Assembly (NCBI RefSeq): GCF_013344765.1
Contig: NZ_JABVBF010000013.1
Coordinates: 1-34,156 of the forward strand
Reading direction: 5' to 3'
DNA: 34,156 nt
From: Acinetobacter lactucae
GTDB taxonomy: Bacteria > Pseudomonadota > Gammaproteobacteria > Pseudomonadales > Moraxellaceae
The position numbers and the translations under genes were made by a program. Under the pieces are notes generated by a model. That model had not been told where the DNA came from and searched no databases. It saw only the letters and a list, made by a program, of their open reading frames with translations. Within the stretch, counting starts at the first letter, position 1. The number at the start of each line of letters is the position of its first letter. Shown in pieces: positions 34,156 through 34,156 of this stretch.

Positions 34156-34156
34156 T

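Overview
The window looks like chromosome of an Acinetobacter, most likely the A. calcoaceticus–baumannii complex. The signs are an acr1-type fatty acyl-CoA reductase nearly identical to the one I remember from A. baylyi, the long OmpR/EnvZ pair, a SulP–carbonic anhydrase fusion, moderate-to-low G+C, and many short bidirectional terminators. Species is an inference; no rRNA is present.

Bases 1-9923 hold a Sel1-repeat protein, the ribosome factor EttA, the sulfhydrylase MetY, Acr1, the SulP–carbonic anhydrase fusion and the RNA-binding protein Tex. A 657-base gene-free stretch (9924-10580) then carries repeated OmpR-like motifs upstream of ompR-envZ. Next come a succinyl-CoA:acetate CoA-transferase, YpeA, two separately transcribed tRNA-Phe genes and a PanZ-like acetyltransferase.

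Bases 16136-24148 carry four histidine genes in three pieces (hisB-hisH, hisA, hisF). Between them lie a DUF805 membrane protein, a DEDD exonuclease, a divergent XRE-cupin regulator with a DMT exporter, and a thrB operon. After hisF come a membrane His-box hydroxylase with a divergent AraC regulator, aquaporin Z with a consensus CRP/Vfr site, a structured gene-free element, a LysE exporter behind a 48-bp near-palindrome, an anchored DRGH nuclease, a Pro/Ala-rich exported protein and the potassium transporter Kup.

The most unusual part is at the right edge. Just past tRNA-Ser(GGA), the sequence becomes more A+T-rich and holds three minus-strand genes joined by two 4-base ATGA overlaps. In transcription order they are a 107-residue protein with a Gly-rich N-terminus, a PfkB-kinase/nucleoside deoxyribosyltransferase fusion, and a QueC-like ATP-dependent enzyme with its zinc cysteines kept but its substrate loop changed. 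QueC-like enzymes occur in defence systems (Qat, type IV CBASS), but no other Qat or CBASS gene is visible here. My reading is an uncharacterised nucleobase-based, possibly protein-conjugating, defence cassette in an island next to the tRNA. It may continue past the right end.
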